A stretch of DNA of 64,000 bases from assembly GCF_004027225.2 (NCBI RefSeq), contig NC_044277.2:35186812-35250811 (forward strand), written 5' to 3'. This document shows positions 48,721 through 61,784 of this stretch, piece by piece. The first letter of the stretch is position 1, and each line of letters starts with the position of its first letter. A program made the translations under genes and the position numbers. This DNA comes from Strigops habroptila. Taxonomy: Eukaryota > Chordata > Aves > Psittaciformes > Psittacidae. The notes beneath the pieces were generated by a model. It saw nothing but the letters and a program-made list of their open reading frames with translations, made no database searches and was not told the origin of the DNA.

Positions 48721-51700
48721 CTATAGGTAAAAAATAAGAATCACCTTTTCAGAAATAAATGAAAACTTTGAAGATCTTAAATTGCTAACCTGTGAGTTAG
48801 CGATTTGGAAGCTTGGAATGTATGAAGTTATTTGGCTCACCAGAACTGACCTTGCTGATGCACTGATTAACTGGCAGGGCTTATTCAATGAGAAACAGGA
48901 TGCACATGCAGCAGCTGGAAGCCTGCCACGAATCTGAAAACCTTTAGTCTTCAATGAATCAGTCGGGCTGTCTGAAGGCTACTTCTATATAGAAAACGTG
49001 AGTAGAGGCTTACGCTTTGCCATGGTGTGAGGTGTAGAAAAGTATAGCAGTGACTTGTTACTGGGAAGGAATGTAAGTCAGGAGAGGCTGAGGGGGAGGA
49101 ATCTCCTGCATCTCTTGCGTTTAGACAAGCTAACTATCACTTAGACAGTTTTAACCTTTTCTTTAGAAAGAGAAGTTTTCCTTGGCTGAAAAAAAGATAT
49201 GGGCAGTGTATATGAGAGAATTCCAAGTTTGAAATAAATTGGAATCTTTATTGCATATCATCCTTGCTTAAAGGGAAGATGCTTACTTCTTTCATGCCTT
49301 TCTGGTAAGACTACAGATTTTCGCGTGCCTTTTACTGTATTAAGAGGAAGGCTTAGTTTACTTTTGACACACTTCCCATGTCAGCAGTAATTTGACATTT
49401 TCCTTCTTATCTAAATAGAAATAGACACAGATTATAGCTCTTTGACTCACCGTTAGGGTCTTCTCGGGTCCATTCAAGTCATGTAGACTAGAACTCTCCA
49501 GTTCGTAAAACAAAATGGTCTCAAAAAGGAATGGTAAATGGTGTCAAAATCACAAGATGGGCTGATGTGAATTCCTCTAGTGTAAAGCAGGGTTGTGCGT
49601 ATTTCTTTGCAGTGTTCTTATTTCACGTAGCTTTCTCATGCATTTAAGTATCAGTGTTTTTGAGAAAGATGTCTTTTGATACTCTCAAGTGGAGCTAAAC
49701 TTCATCTACATGCTGGTAAGATGTGTAACTGTACAGGAGAAGTGAAATAAAGAACACTGAAGTGTAAACTTGAACAGATGTTTCATTTGATTGCTAGCAG
49801 GGAGTGCAAATTTGAGTTGAGACAAATCTGTGTCCCTGTCTCAGGAGCACCCATGTGCTTGTTAGGTTTCCCTGTTAGAGCCAGGAAAATGGTGGTGGGG
49901 TACAAGGGCAGGGAAGACGTGGACTTATTGTGGATGTGAAGCCATGTCAACAGGACTTCTCAAATGGTGTGGAGTGTCCCCTTTCTCAAAAAAACCCAAA
50001 CCCCAAACCTTAAGTTCTTGCTACTGAATTGCCTGTGGACAAGGTTGTGGTTCTAAATTCTTTTTGAGTACTTGCCTTGATTACTTTCTTGGCTAGAGGC
50101 CATCTTCTTCTACACAGCGTCTCATGGCAAAGAAGATTTACATTATTTGAAAATCCTGAACTTTACTCTGGCTTAGTATGTATAACCTAAATGAAAGATG
50201 ATTATTGAAAATACAGCCTCAGTAGAGAAGAGAAAAAAGGGAGAAAGGACTAGATTGCTTATGAGCATATGGGAAACTTCAGGAGAACAGATTGGTTTTC
50301 TAGGCAGAGGCAAGATTTTTACTACTTCTATGGCTGGCTGCTTAGCAAGGTTGAGTTTGATACTGCTGTTTCACTGTGAATTGTTTGTGTTTCAGTGAGG
50401 GGATAATAAATAGCAGCTTTTCAAATGAAGTATAAATATATTTGGGATGCCTTCACTATTATAGCCACATATCAGCAATGTATATTGTTGGTTTTGTGAA
50501 ACATATAGTTTACTAGTCTTCTGATAGACACAGAATGTGAGGTAGGCGCTGCCTGCCACAGAATGCTCTAGCAGCAGCACAGCTGCAGGGCTGTGTGCAA
50601 ACAACCCTGTGCAACGGGCACACTTTCAAGACCAAAATGCTTAATTTGCAATCTTTCAAAAGGTAGAATCTGTTGTCACTGTCACAAGGTTAGCAGAGTT
50701 GCTTGCTACTTTTTCTATGCGCTGAAAATGCCAGGTAATAAAATTCATAGTATGCTTACAACCGGGAGAACGATGCTCCATTCTAAATGTATGAAAAATG
50801 AATGATTTAAGATGCCACTGTTATCTCTACATTTGTTTGGCTCCTGTTTTCAAATAGCAGAATCTACATGCTTTTGTAAAATAATAATACGAAGTTGATC
50901 CTTCTGTTAAAAAAGAAAAGCCTCCATCAGTAAGTGGTTTCTTTGTTTTGCTTGTGGATATCAGTTTAGCTTCTTAAAATTGAAGAAGTTGCTTAAGATC
51001 TTTAGAATGCAGGATTCCCTCTGAGCCCTTATGCCTGCGGTTGAGCAATAAAAGGTTGAAACAGGAGTGGTATTTTCAGAATTATTTTAGGTTTCATGAG
51101 GATTATTGCCAAGAAATGAAAGAGTGCACTTTTAGGAGGGAATGCTATTTAAAGTGTATAAATAAGAATTAAAATAGTGTATATATATTTAGAAAACAAA
51201 TCTTTTTAAACAGTAAGTGCTTTACATGTTGAATTAAAAATAAATTAGCATAAAAACTATACCATCTTCACAGACCTGGCTGCTACCCAGCACAGTTTGG
51301 TTTGTTTTATTTGTGATTGCTGTACTAATTATATTTGATTTTTTTTTATCTGTAATGTAACAATAGTGTATTATAACAGTATATAGTGTACTATACTACA
51401 CTTCACTGTACAGTATTTGGAATTTTCTTTGATTGCTATATTAAAACTATAAGTTAAAACATCTGCTTTGGTTTTATAAGGTGCAACTTTTATCTAGCCT
51501 TTCATACATTAGCCTATTTAATTAACACTGATTTGGCTACAGAATGAAAGAGTTATATTAACTTCTGCGTTCTACATATAAATTGCGTTATACTTGCATA
51601 CATGAATACTAGTACAGAGGCTGAAATAATTGGTATGAATCTTAGAAAAGTAAACTTAGACATCCATCCATTTTGCTTTACTTATGTTTCTGTTTAAAAG

Positions 51701-54116
51701 AAACTTTTTTAAAAGAAAAACTCTTTATGGAAAAGTTCAGGGCTGTTTTTTTTTCTGACCTCATACTTGTTCTGAATGCTTCATTAAACACACAGGACCT
51801 TTGAATTTGAGAGGTTTTTAAAACAGGGTTTTGTATAATTGCGGCCAAAATCTGACATCCGATTGTCAAAGCTGTCACCAAGAAGAAGGTGTAGAAAAAT
51901 GCTGACCAACTCGTACATCATTGATATGTACCAACTCGTACATGTTGATGGTATCTTGCAATCTTTGGTTTGAAACATTGGTCAAAATGTATTTCGAAGC
52001 AAAGTTTTAATGCATGCATGTAATATGCCAGTATGAATAGTATACTGGGAAGCACTAGGCTTTTGAAATTTGGCAGTACTCATAGATGAACATATTGACA
52101 GCTACTTAAATTACCTCTGTGCTTTTTCCATCAGCTAGATGTGGTAATGTGTTTCAAAAATTGGCTGTAGTCATACTGAGTCTAAAAAGAAGTCATAAAA
52201 CCCATCTGCAAAACTGTGTTGTTACTTCCTGTATTTATTGCAAGGCTTTAATTCAAAGTGTGCTAGCATTAAAGCATTACTTAAAATGATGGGCGTAAAT
52301 ATACAGAGTCAAATTTTGATTGCATGTCATATCATGAAGAATTGAGTATTTTCCTTCGGAAGATTTGTATTTCAAAGGCTTAAATGCTTAATGCCAAGCT
52401 AGAAATTTACTCATCTTTATTAATGCAGTATTTATAATGTGAGCCAAACCCAGTACTAAACACATGAAGCAAGCACGTTAAGAATGCTTTCAAACTGTTT
52501 CGATTTTTCTTCTTGTATTAATTGTATAGCCTTAATACCTGTCTCTGTTTGTTTGTTATTTTACATTGGAGTTGTTTGGCTTGGGGTTTTTTTCTCTTTA
52601 TGTATGCCCACAGCAGATCTGTTCTGACATCCCTGCAAAACCTCAATTTCCTGCCAGAACAAGACCCCTCACAACGTAATTTTATCCTTAGGATCAGGGT
52701 GAGAGTGAACCTCGAATGTTCATCACCATGTATAGTGAGTTATGGAAGGTGCTTTTGCTATTACAGAGAGTCAATTTGAACATGTATATTGACTACAAAA
52801 ATTAATAGGAACTGTGTTGCTTTGCTTGATGTAGACTTTATTGAGGCTTTGGTATGTGTTGGACTCTACTGACTTGTGGTATTTATATTTATTTAATATA
52901 TTTAATTTATATTATATATTTAAGCATAGGTTAAGCATAGTAGTGTTTAGATCCACAGTAGACTTGTAGCTGACACTAAAGAAACCCAGTGTCACAAATG
53001 AATTTAAATGGGTTATTCTGATCTGAATTACTTAAATTGATGTACGCTGAGTGATTCTGAACATTTATTAATACCATCAAAGGCATTAGATGTGTGTGAC
53101 CTCTGTTGCAGTAACTTGCAGACACTTTAAGCAGCTTAAAAAAACCCCCTTTTGTTCTCTGTTCTGTTAATGAAAGGCATTGATTCGATGATTATGAGGT
53201 AGCTGCACAGACTTGCATTTGAACTTCATCCACTCCTTTTTTTAAAAGACTACCTAATTTTGTTTTCTGTTGGAAATAATACTTCTAGTGGCTTGTCTTG
53301 CTGGTAGCAAATCTAATTTCACTTCTGAAGTGATCCTCAGGGTCTGGACTGTGTCTATGCTGTTTGGAAGCTTGTATTCAGTAAGTAAAAAGATTAAAAG
53401 AAAGATGACAAGTGGAAGGAAGTTACCAGAAATTAGAAGAAGGTTTAGAAGGTGCTATGGTTCTTACTAAGCCAGTAGTCTGGAGCCTGGCTGCGTTAAA
53501 TGCACAGTCATTTCTCATGAACCTTTAAGTTTCAAGCAACTTCTTTCAGAATAGGAGAACCTGATTTTATAGGCTATTTTATCAATCGGTATACAAGTTT
53601 TTTCTTTATTTTGAAGCTGCTTTGAGATTGTCGCATTGTTGTATAAATGTAGAGAGATACTTGCCAGATGCTACCTCCTAATCTGAACCCCTTTCTTCTT
53701 TCCTATATGCATCTGTGCAGACTCTGCAAATCCTAAAGAGGTCTCTTTTGATTTTGGGCTATCTTTCCTGTTTGCTTTTCATCTGTCATTTGGACTTATT
53801 TACTGAATCATTTTTACCACAGATGTTTTTGTAAGCTTATTGTCCTCTGTTTATACTGTTGCTCCTAGAGACAGTAAGAGGCAATAGATAGATGATCTAA
53901 TTTCACACAAATGAGACTGATGTGAAATGAAAACCTTGTTTGACTTCCTCAGAAATTGGTATGTATGGGGCAGAAAGGAATGGAGATTCCTAAGAGAACA
54001 GAGGACATGGGAAAGGGAACAAGATACATAAGGGTTTATCAATGATTCTGAAAATAGCCTATTAGTTCTGTAGGACAACCATGTTTCACACTATTCCACC
54101 TTCATGCTGATGAGCT
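48721..54116. other. Non-coding stretch (possible distal 3' UTR, then intergenic)
   Basis: No gene recognised. There are further AATAAA hexamers, and a 14-bp direct repeat at 51905-51918 and 51930-51943. A+T-rich sequence at about 51330-51420 and 52880-52930 has no defined element. Confidence 0.5.
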
Positions 54117-54234
54117 GGTTGTGGTTTAAGCCCAGCCAGTAACTCAGAACTATGCAGCCGTTCACTCAACCCCCGCCTTCACCCTCCCACACTCCAGGCG
54201 CGATGGGGAGGATAATCAAAAGAAGCTGCAGTGG
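54117..54234 (+). mobile_element. Partial LTR of an endogenous retrovirus (5' part)
   Basis: About 112 bases align with the start of the complete LTR at 55657, with roughly 11 differences by eye. Both share GTGGTTTAAGCCCAGCC, TGCAGCCGTTCACTCA, CACACTCCAGG and GATGGGGAGGA. After about 54234 similarity ends abruptly, so only the 5' fifth of the LTR remains. It has the same orientation as the second copy. It is non-coding. Confidence 0.82.
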
Positions 54235-55656
54235 CTCTCTCTAAATCTGGCATTTCCCTGAGATCCACCTTTCTTTTCTCCTAAGAGCAGAAGCTGCCAA
54301 ATCCATAGGTTTTCACCCAGTGGGAGAGAAGGGGCAAGACCTCACCAGTTGTTGCCACATGATGGTGTAGGGCTTGTGACAGCAAGAAAAAAGCCAAAAC
54401 GCAGAAAAGGCAAGGGCCTAACTTAAAATTATGGGGAATTAAATAACTCCTATTTCTTAACTATTTGTATGGTCACATCTGCTCAAGTGTTGCTAAGTAG
54501 GTACCTTAGTCCTACATCTGAACATTGCACATACAAGAATACTACTTTTCACCCCCCACTATGTCTGTCTTAAAATAAGGTCCTTCTTGTTTTCTCCTGT
54601 AGATGCTGGAAATGGCAAGTATTTTTGCAGACAGCAAGAGGGATCCAGGAGATAATGGTCAAGAGTACCTGTTTCCTTTTGCTTTCAAAATAAGAAAATT
54701 CAAGGCATGGTACAATGAAGAAACTAAATAACAGTATTTCTTTCTTTGCTCCCTCTGTTTCTCCTAACCTTAACTTCTTCTTTACCCTGTCATATTCACT
54801 AACATATTATTTTTTCTTCCCTGCATTTGAAGTCAGCTGAGCTAGCCCATTCCTTTCTTAGTTTGGAAGCTTTGAACTGTCTCAGGTCTCTAGCAAGCCA
54901 GCAGCCCCAAAATCCCCAACTATCTATTGTGTACTCTGAAAGTAATCTTTTTTTTATTTAGTGTTTTGGATCTTTCCAACCCTAACCCTGAGGTTCTATA
55001 TTTGAAACTCTCATAAACTCACATTCTTGCATGAACTCAGAAAATACATTTGTAATGACTAAGGACCTTTCATGGACACTCGTTGCTGACTACAGAAGTG
55101 GAGCCAGGATAGAGGCATGCAGTCTTTCATACCTATAAGCACTCTCCACACTCTCCTGTCTTCCTGTGGGAATTCTGCAGGGCATGGAAGCAATGCTGCC
55201 TTGGAAAAAGAGGTAAACTGCAGTTGTGCAAGCAGCAGAGGCCAGCATCTCTGAAACTGATGGTTGTGATACTAGAAGATTTGTCACTGTGACTCCTGGT
55301 ATTGTCGTCAGTGTTAGGGAGTGGGAAGGAGAGAGTCTTGTAGCTAGTTTGGAAAATAGGGGATCAGAGCACTATTCTTTCTACAAAGTAGTTTATATTT
55401 TGGGGGATGGAAAGTCAAACCAGTGCTTTCCATTGATCACCTGGATACTACTGATGTTAGGCTGTTTGCTTGACTCTAACTCAGGCTGCTGCTGGGACAC
55501 CATTACTGCTGCCCGACTGCTGTTAGTCCACCTGACTGGCTGGCTCTGGCTGCGACTGATTTACAGAGACCTTGCATTAGGACTAATGTTTACTCCTGGG
55601 GTTTGCAAAACCTAAGGATTAAGGTGACTTCTCTTGCATTTATAAGTGATGGCTTC
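54235..55656. other. Stretch between two same-family LTR copies
   Basis: No retroviral gag, pol or env similarity is visible, so the two LTRs do not bracket a recognisable provirus. A 129-codon plus-strand frame (55226-55615) has a hydrophobic, Leu/Trp-rich C-terminal half but resembles nothing I know. Confidence 0.5.
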
Positions 55657-56261
55657 TGTCGTGGTTTAAGCCCAGCCGGTAACTCAGAACCATGCAGCCG
55701 TTCACTCACCCCCCACCTTCACCCTTCCACACTCCAGGATTGATGGGGAGGAGAATCGGAAGAATGTAAACCCCATGGGTTGAGATAAGAGCAGTCCAGT
55801 AACTAAGGTATAATACAAAACCACTACTGCTAATAAGGGAAATAACAAGGAGAATATAAAACTAAAAAGGGAAGGGAAAAAACCCAACAATGAATACAAG
55901 TGATGCACAATACAATTGCTCACCACTTGCTGACCGATACCCAGCCCAACCCGAGCAGCGATCTGGGCCTTCCGGGTGACTCTCCCAGTCTCTATACTGG
56001 GCACGACGTGCTGTGGTATGGAATACCCCTTTGGCCAGTTTGGGTCAGGTGTCCTGTCTCTGCTTCCTCCCGGCTTCTCGTGCCCCTCCTCCCTGGCAGA
56101 GCATGAGAGACTGAAACGTCCTTGATCAGGGTAAGCATTACTTAGCAACAACTAAAAACATCGGTGTGTTATCAACACTGTTCTCAGGCTAAAGCCAAAA
56201 CACAGCACTGCACCAGCTACTAGGAAGGAATGAAATAACTGCTACAGCTGGATCCAGGACA
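55657..56261 (+). mobile_element. Solo LTR of an endogenous retrovirus, about 605 bp
   Basis: The element begins TGTCGTGGTTTAAGCCC and ends CTGGATCCAGGACA, the TG...CA ends of an LTR. It belongs to a family common in bird genomes. The flanking five bases are GCTTC on the left (55652-55656) and ACTTC on the right (56262-56266), a target duplication with one difference. A TATAAAA box lies inside at 55855-55861. No internal retroviral sequence is attached, so it is probably the product of LTR-LTR recombination. The 5-bp duplication would fit an ERVL-type or gamma-like integrase better than the 6 bp of beta-like elements, but this is weak. The open frames across it are accidental. Confidence 0.85.
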
Positions 56262-59200
56262 ACTTCTTAACGCATATTTCCAAAACAGTGTGGGAAAACA
56301 CACACTGCTAATACCTGATTAACAGGTGCCTTCTAAATAGTCTCTTCGGTCTCCAAAGTTGTGTGTATGGTTGTGAAAAGAGTAAATCCTTTTAAAAAAA
56401 CCATTTGCTTGCCTGGCCAGAACCTGTAAAATTATTCCTCCATGATTTGCAAAATAAACAAGTTCCATTTGAGAAATCTGTGAAGCTTTTTAATTGAGAT
56501 TAATATTGTAATCTAATCTTGCAGCAGTATCATTATTATTTATTGGGAGAGTTGATAGTGAGATCACAGGTAATGTCTGAGTGTAAGTTTTAGAATGTTT
56601 TTTCCCCCTTTCATTCAAGGCTGTTCCACTTTAACCCCTACGAAGGAATCTGTTTGCCTATATAGTGCCTCGTATAAATTTATATGCCATTGAAACCATC
56701 AGTGAAGTGGTTGCCAACCAGAAAGCTGTCTCTTCAAAGGAGTCCTGTCCATGTAGCTGCCACTGTACTTGCGTAAGCAAATGAGGTGAGGCTTAGGACT
56801 TGATTTCTGAGTGAGAGTGTCCATCAGAGCTGTGCGCTGACACCATTTCCTCATGCTCTGTACGAGAGTGTGAGCTCAGCATGACCTCAGTTTCTTCTCA
56901 AGCCAAAGAGAGCTGAGGATTGCCAGAAGCAGCGATACAGAGCAGCTCATGAGAGCTGAAATATAATCTTATCCCTAGGAACTACAATTGTTCTACAGTA
57001 AGTAACTTGTTCTTTGTGTATGTCCTTGAGCGGATCCCAGTGCAGGGCACTATCCCTGGCAGGACCTTATCCATGGAGCTGCTCTGTTAATCTCATGAAC
57101 TTGGGAACTGTTGTTTTTTTTCACTCCAAGGCTTGATCCAAAGGCCACTTCAGAATTCTTTGAGTGGTCATAACAACCTCCTCGAGAAGCTGATATGGGC
57201 CGCTTTGGGAATGTGCAAGAGGATGTTTTTTGTGCACAGTTGTCACAGAGGTTAATGCACTAGTATATAAATGCTAAGTCCATCCAGATATACTCAATTA
57301 ATTTGATATTTTTGTGATACAATAGCCTTTAAGCCTCACATTCCTACCTTTCCTTCACTGGCATGAATAATGCAGACCTGTCAATATAGTAAAGCAAAAT
57401 TCATGACATCATAAAGTATATACAATTCTTCTGTGTCACTGTTAACAGAACACAGGCTAATTGAGACAGGCAGATGTATTAGCACTTTTTTTTCCCCTCT
57501 CTGAGAGGCTGTATAAATAGATTGAGCCAAAGTGAACACACCTTACTAACTCTTCAGGGTGAAGTGGTTGATTCTGTGAGACTTAGCATCTCAGGAAAGT
57601 GTGGTAAAAAGCATTTAGAGAGAATTCTAGCAAAGGGAGATGATTTTCAACAGCTGTGAGTAGAATATTGCTCTTCAGAAACTTTGATACTAAGAAGTTT
57701 AAACAAGGAAATAAAAAGAAAGACTAAGCATGACCACTGAGGCACACAGCAAATTGAAATTGCTCTGAACTGATTGTGACAGAGCGTTCAAGTATGAACG
57801 GCAACCTGCAATCTTTACTACTGAGGCATGGAGCAGATGCAGTTAATAATGTGCTGTGCATATGGACAACTATTTAATTCAAAATAGTATCTCATGGGTA
57901 TCCTCGTGCTCTTCATCAGGAATTTCTCCAAGCACTGGGAGCAACCCCCACAGGGCTGATGCAAGCAAGATCTCCTTGGGTGCTGAAGGAGAGGTGCCAT
58001 GACATTGAGTCTAGACCAAGTCAAGTAGCTGGGCTGAAGATGTGATGGATGCATGTGGTTTTGATGGACATACTTGGTCTTTCTGCCAGCGTAGACCTCT
58101 GAAGATTACGCTCTCTAGAGGAACTGGTGATGAGACACTGAAGGCTACTGAAAGGAAGATATCTAGTAAAAAACCCTCTATGCTCACCTACACTGAGCTT
58201 GGTCTTTATTTTAGCAATCATCAGGTGTTTCTTTTACTTTACAGACCTTAGTTCTATGAGACTGGACACAATTGCTTTTGAATTGGGGAACTGCTGATGA
58301 AACAAGCCACTTGTTTTCCACAATTCAAGAAACTAACTCCTGAGTTTACCTTGTAGGATTTTTGCTAGATTCAAAGGCTGAAGCTCTTGTAGCAAGAAGT
58401 CAGTTGTGTGCCTTATTGATTTGTCTGTGCTAAGAATCATCTCTTCAGACCATGGGTTCCTCTAGTGTAAGGTTTCCAAACAACCTATGGGGAGATCATT
58501 TATCATAAACTGATGATTCTTAACTTCATGTCAGTGTTTTAAGCCCTGTGCCTTCTAGGGAATATCCTTGTACTGCTTAATTGTCCGCATAAATGCTGAA
58601 CTGGCTGCCTGAATTCACAATGAGATTACGAACTCCTGCACATGACTTCAGAGTTTTCCATTATTTCAGCCCTGTGACAATATGAAATGGGATCATGACT
58701 GGTGTTTTTTTATTTATTAAAGGTTGTGCCAGGGAATAGATGGAACTCTCTCAGAATGGGAGCCGTAACAACTGAGCCTGATAATGTGTAGATGGACTTA
58801 ATGTATGGCCTAATAGTGTGGTACCTGCATAGCGCTGCAGCTGGGTGAAATTGCTTGAAGCATCAGCATTGCTCAGGAAAGAACCCATTTCGCAGCAGGA
58901 GTCACTGATCTGCCACTGGTTATGGTTATAAAGAATGCCCAAGATAATTTTTTTTCTCTGCAGATCAGCAGGAAGCTTAGCAAGAAGGAATAAATAACGG
59001 GGCAAATTACAGGACTGTCACTGTCTCTTATAGGGTACCTGTTAAATCATCTGGGTAAGAGTGTGAGCGTCCTGTCTTTGGAAGTGGGATGCCCACTGCT
59101 GTTAGCACTTGGGGAACACTGCAAAAACCAAGCAGGTTCCAAATGCCGACAGGTGGTTCTAGTCATATTTGGCTTTGAGGTGAGGGGAGACCCACCTAAG

Positions 59201-61189
59201 CCTTGGGGAAGTGGCAAAGTGCCACCTGAAGTATGCCCATTGTGACTCAAGGTCCGTGAGCTCGGAGTGGTGGCGACATTTGCCTTATGCTGAACATGCA
59301 GCGGCGTCCTTGCACCTGGTCATGTTCTCCAGGTCAAGGCTGGAACTGAGCTCTCCTTTGTCACAAGGGAGCCCTGGGAAGGGCAAGCAAAGGCAGAAAG
59401 CAGTTCTTGCATAGTGGGACTTGGATATTGCAGGCTGGTGACTGTCAATCAGAAGTCTATTGAGGCTGAGCCATGACAGCCCTGGTAGGGTTCGATGAGA
59501 TGGGATGGGACAGTCCCTGAAAATGGTGGCATATGGGGGAGATGTTCCATATATCCTGCTAGAGAGGCAGACTGGCAGTTTGCTCCTTCTTTCTTAGAGA
59601 TGCTTTTAAACGAACAGTTGGAAAAAATAACTTGTAGGGTTTCTGAAAAGTACCTAGACCTCTGGCCTGGTTTTTTGAAGCTACTAGAAGCTGAGAAGAG
59701 GTGGAGAGCAGGATGCATCTCCATCCTTTTTTGTCATGTAGGAGCACAGGAAACTTGAAACGTTAGACCTTGTCACACACAGGCCAGTAATACAAACAGG
59801 ATTAAAAAAAGAAGAAAAAGTGAGGTGTGTATGTACTTGCTGACGTACTCCAAGGAGAATGTTTACTGGATGTCCTAATAAATTACACCTTTAGGTTATT
59901 ACTTTTATTTTTATTTTTTTTTAACAGGACCATCAGTACTTATTAATGTAGTAGTTTGCCTTAGCTAATGCTTTCACCATCTACTTCCTACAAATTAGGA
60001 ACTATGTGAATATACAGGAAGGTATTTATTTAAACAACAATATTTTCATTTCAGGCTCTTTTCACTTTGTATTAAACATAAATGAATGCTAAAAGATGAC
60101 ATTTCATACAATACAAGGCTCAGGGCGGCTTTTATTCCACATACTTTTTGATTACAGCTTTTGTAGTTCAAAGACTCCTGTCAGAGCTTTGATGTGTGGA
60201 AACCTGCTGCATTGTCATCTCTGGATACCAAAAGTGAATCACAGTGAACACAGGTTGGTGCTGAACACCTATTAGTAAGCAGCGGCCTTTGACTTGTTAA
60301 TTAACTACTTGTTAACAAGCAAATAAAAGCCCTCCCCCAATTTTTTCCTCCCTGAAAGATGCAACGATACGAGTTCACCCTTGTAATATTGGTTTGTAAT
60401 GCAGGTCAAATGGGGGGTTTTGTGGGTTTTTTATCCCACCCGGGCCTTGCTGGCTGCTCCAGGGCCTGAGCTTCCCATGTGCCTGAGCAGAGGGCGCTGC
60501 GAGCCCGGCTTTCCCGCCACATAAACATACATCTGCACGTAGAAACGTACAAACTCTGTACCTACAGGGCTTCATTAATAGAAATAACTTCCAGATTAAG
60601 ACTTTTGTGTAGGGGAATACCTAGAAGATACGTAGATTGTGCCCGGGTGTAGCTTGTACTTCATGGTGGTGATCTCTTCAGGAGGGCATGTCCTCTGTGG
60701 TGGTGGTGAACAATCTTCTGTAGGTAAACCATTGGAAAGATGTGTTTGGAATAAGAAGCCACGTGCTGCTTTGATGATTTGTTTTGACCATTAACGTAAA
60801 AATCACATTAAAATCGGTAAAGAGCTGATGGGTGGCCCCGACGTAGCGTTGTGCACCAAAGAGCTAAGCAAAGGCTGTGGTGAACACCCATGAGGGTTGA
60901 CCTCAGGAGAGCCTTTCTCGGGGCGGCAGGAAGCTGCCCCTGCCCTTTGTTTTGGCTCCGTAGCTGCCAACTCCCATCTTCACAGCAGCTGCTCGCACCC
61001 TTTTCTCCTAAGAGCAGTCACAGCTCATGTGTAGCGCAGCCACAGGAGGATGTGGTGCCGTGTTCAGGATGCCTTGGATACAGCGGATGCCCCGTAAGTG
61101 GGGTGGCTGGGTGCGATGAGAAACACGCTTCTCACCCCTCAAACACGCGTGTGAGCACCGGGCACTAAAGCTTGGGGAAGGGAGGGAAG
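56262..61189. other. Intergenic stretch between VCPIP1 and MYBL1
   Basis: No gene recognised in about 5 kb. Frames of up to 92 codons (59449-59758, 60890-61168) occur on both strands in competition. The text around 56960-57060 (AACTACAATTGTTCTACAG, AGTAAGTAACTTGTTC) is reminiscent of an old amniote interspersed repeat, but I could not assign it. Confidence 0.5.
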
Positions 61190-61449
61190 CGGGAACGGCT
61201 GCCTTCGCACCCCGCGGCGGGCTGAGGGCGCTCTCCCCGCCCCCTGCGCTACCGGCCCGCCGGCAGCTGGGGAGGGGGGGCAGATGCAGGATCTCTCCGC
61301 TGGGCGCTCGCCCTCAGGGACTCGACCCCTGCGGCTTGAGGCCTCACTCTAAGCGGGTTTTGCGCTTCAGCCGTTGCCGGGGTGAGGCCGGGCCCCGCGG
61401 CGGGCAGCGGCCAGGCTGTGTGGCGCGGAGCGGTAGCGCCGCGCAGCTC

Positions 61450-61539
61450 CCTTCGATAGCTCAGCTGGTAGAGCGGAGGACTGTAGAGGCGCGGCCCGCG
61501 GAAATCCTTAGGTCGCTGGTTCGATTCCGGCTCGAAGGA
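61450..61539 (+). tRNA. tRNA-Tyr (anticodon GTA) with 17-nt intron
   Basis: The gene has two exons, 61450-61486 and 61504-61539, giving a 73-nt tRNA once the intron 61487-61503 is removed. The anticodon GTA is at 61483-61485 and the intron starts one base after it, the standard place for nuclear tRNA-Tyr. The acceptor stem is fully paired (CCTTCGA with TCGAAGG). The internal promoter is intact: A box TAGCTCAGCTGG and B box GGTTCGATTCC. All vertebrate tRNA-Tyr genes carry an intron and need the tRNA splicing endonuclease. Nothing suggests a pseudogene. It sits in the MYBL1 promoter CpG island, 0.7 kb before the MYBL1 start codon and on the same strand. Confidence 0.98.
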
Positions 61540-61548
61540 GCGGCTCAG

Positions 61549-61553
61549 TTTTT
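61549..61553 (+). terminator. RNA polymerase III terminator of tRNA-Tyr
   Basis: TTTTT begins ten bases after the last tRNA base. This is the normal distance and length for a vertebrate tRNA terminator. Confidence 0.9.
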
Positions 61554-61746
61554 GCGGCCGGTGGTTTTGTCCCCGCCCCTCCCGCGCCGCCGCCGCCAGC
61601 GCGCGGGTGCTCTCGCGCCGGGCCGCCGCGGGCCGAACTCGCTCCCCCGTCATGCCTCGCCCCCGCCCCTCCCTCCGCCCGCCCGCGGCTGGGCGCGAGG
61701 CTCCGCCCCCCCCCCCGCCCGCCCGGGTCGCGTGCGGCGGCGGCGG

Positions 61747-61784
61747 CCAATGGGGCGGCAGTCCGCCTGCGCAGATTCAAACGG
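61747..61784 (+). promoter_or_regulatory. MYBL1 core promoter motif cluster
   Basis: Within 38 bases there is CCAAT (61747-61751), a GC box GGGGCGG (61752-61758), CCTGCGCAG (61766-61774, a half NRF1-like or E2F/CDE-like element), TTCAAA (61776-61781, the reverse of the cell-cycle CHR element TTTGAA) and AACGG (61780-61784, core of the MYB recognition sequence). The motifs are seen directly; occupancy is inferred. Confidence 0.5.

Noticed and set aside
54978..54990. Telomere-like AACCCTAACCCTG
   Set aside because: Only about two repeat units, well within chance.
54117..56261. A small intact provirus bounded by two LTRs
   Set aside because: The first LTR is only a 120-bp piece and the sequence between shows no retroviral gene similarity.
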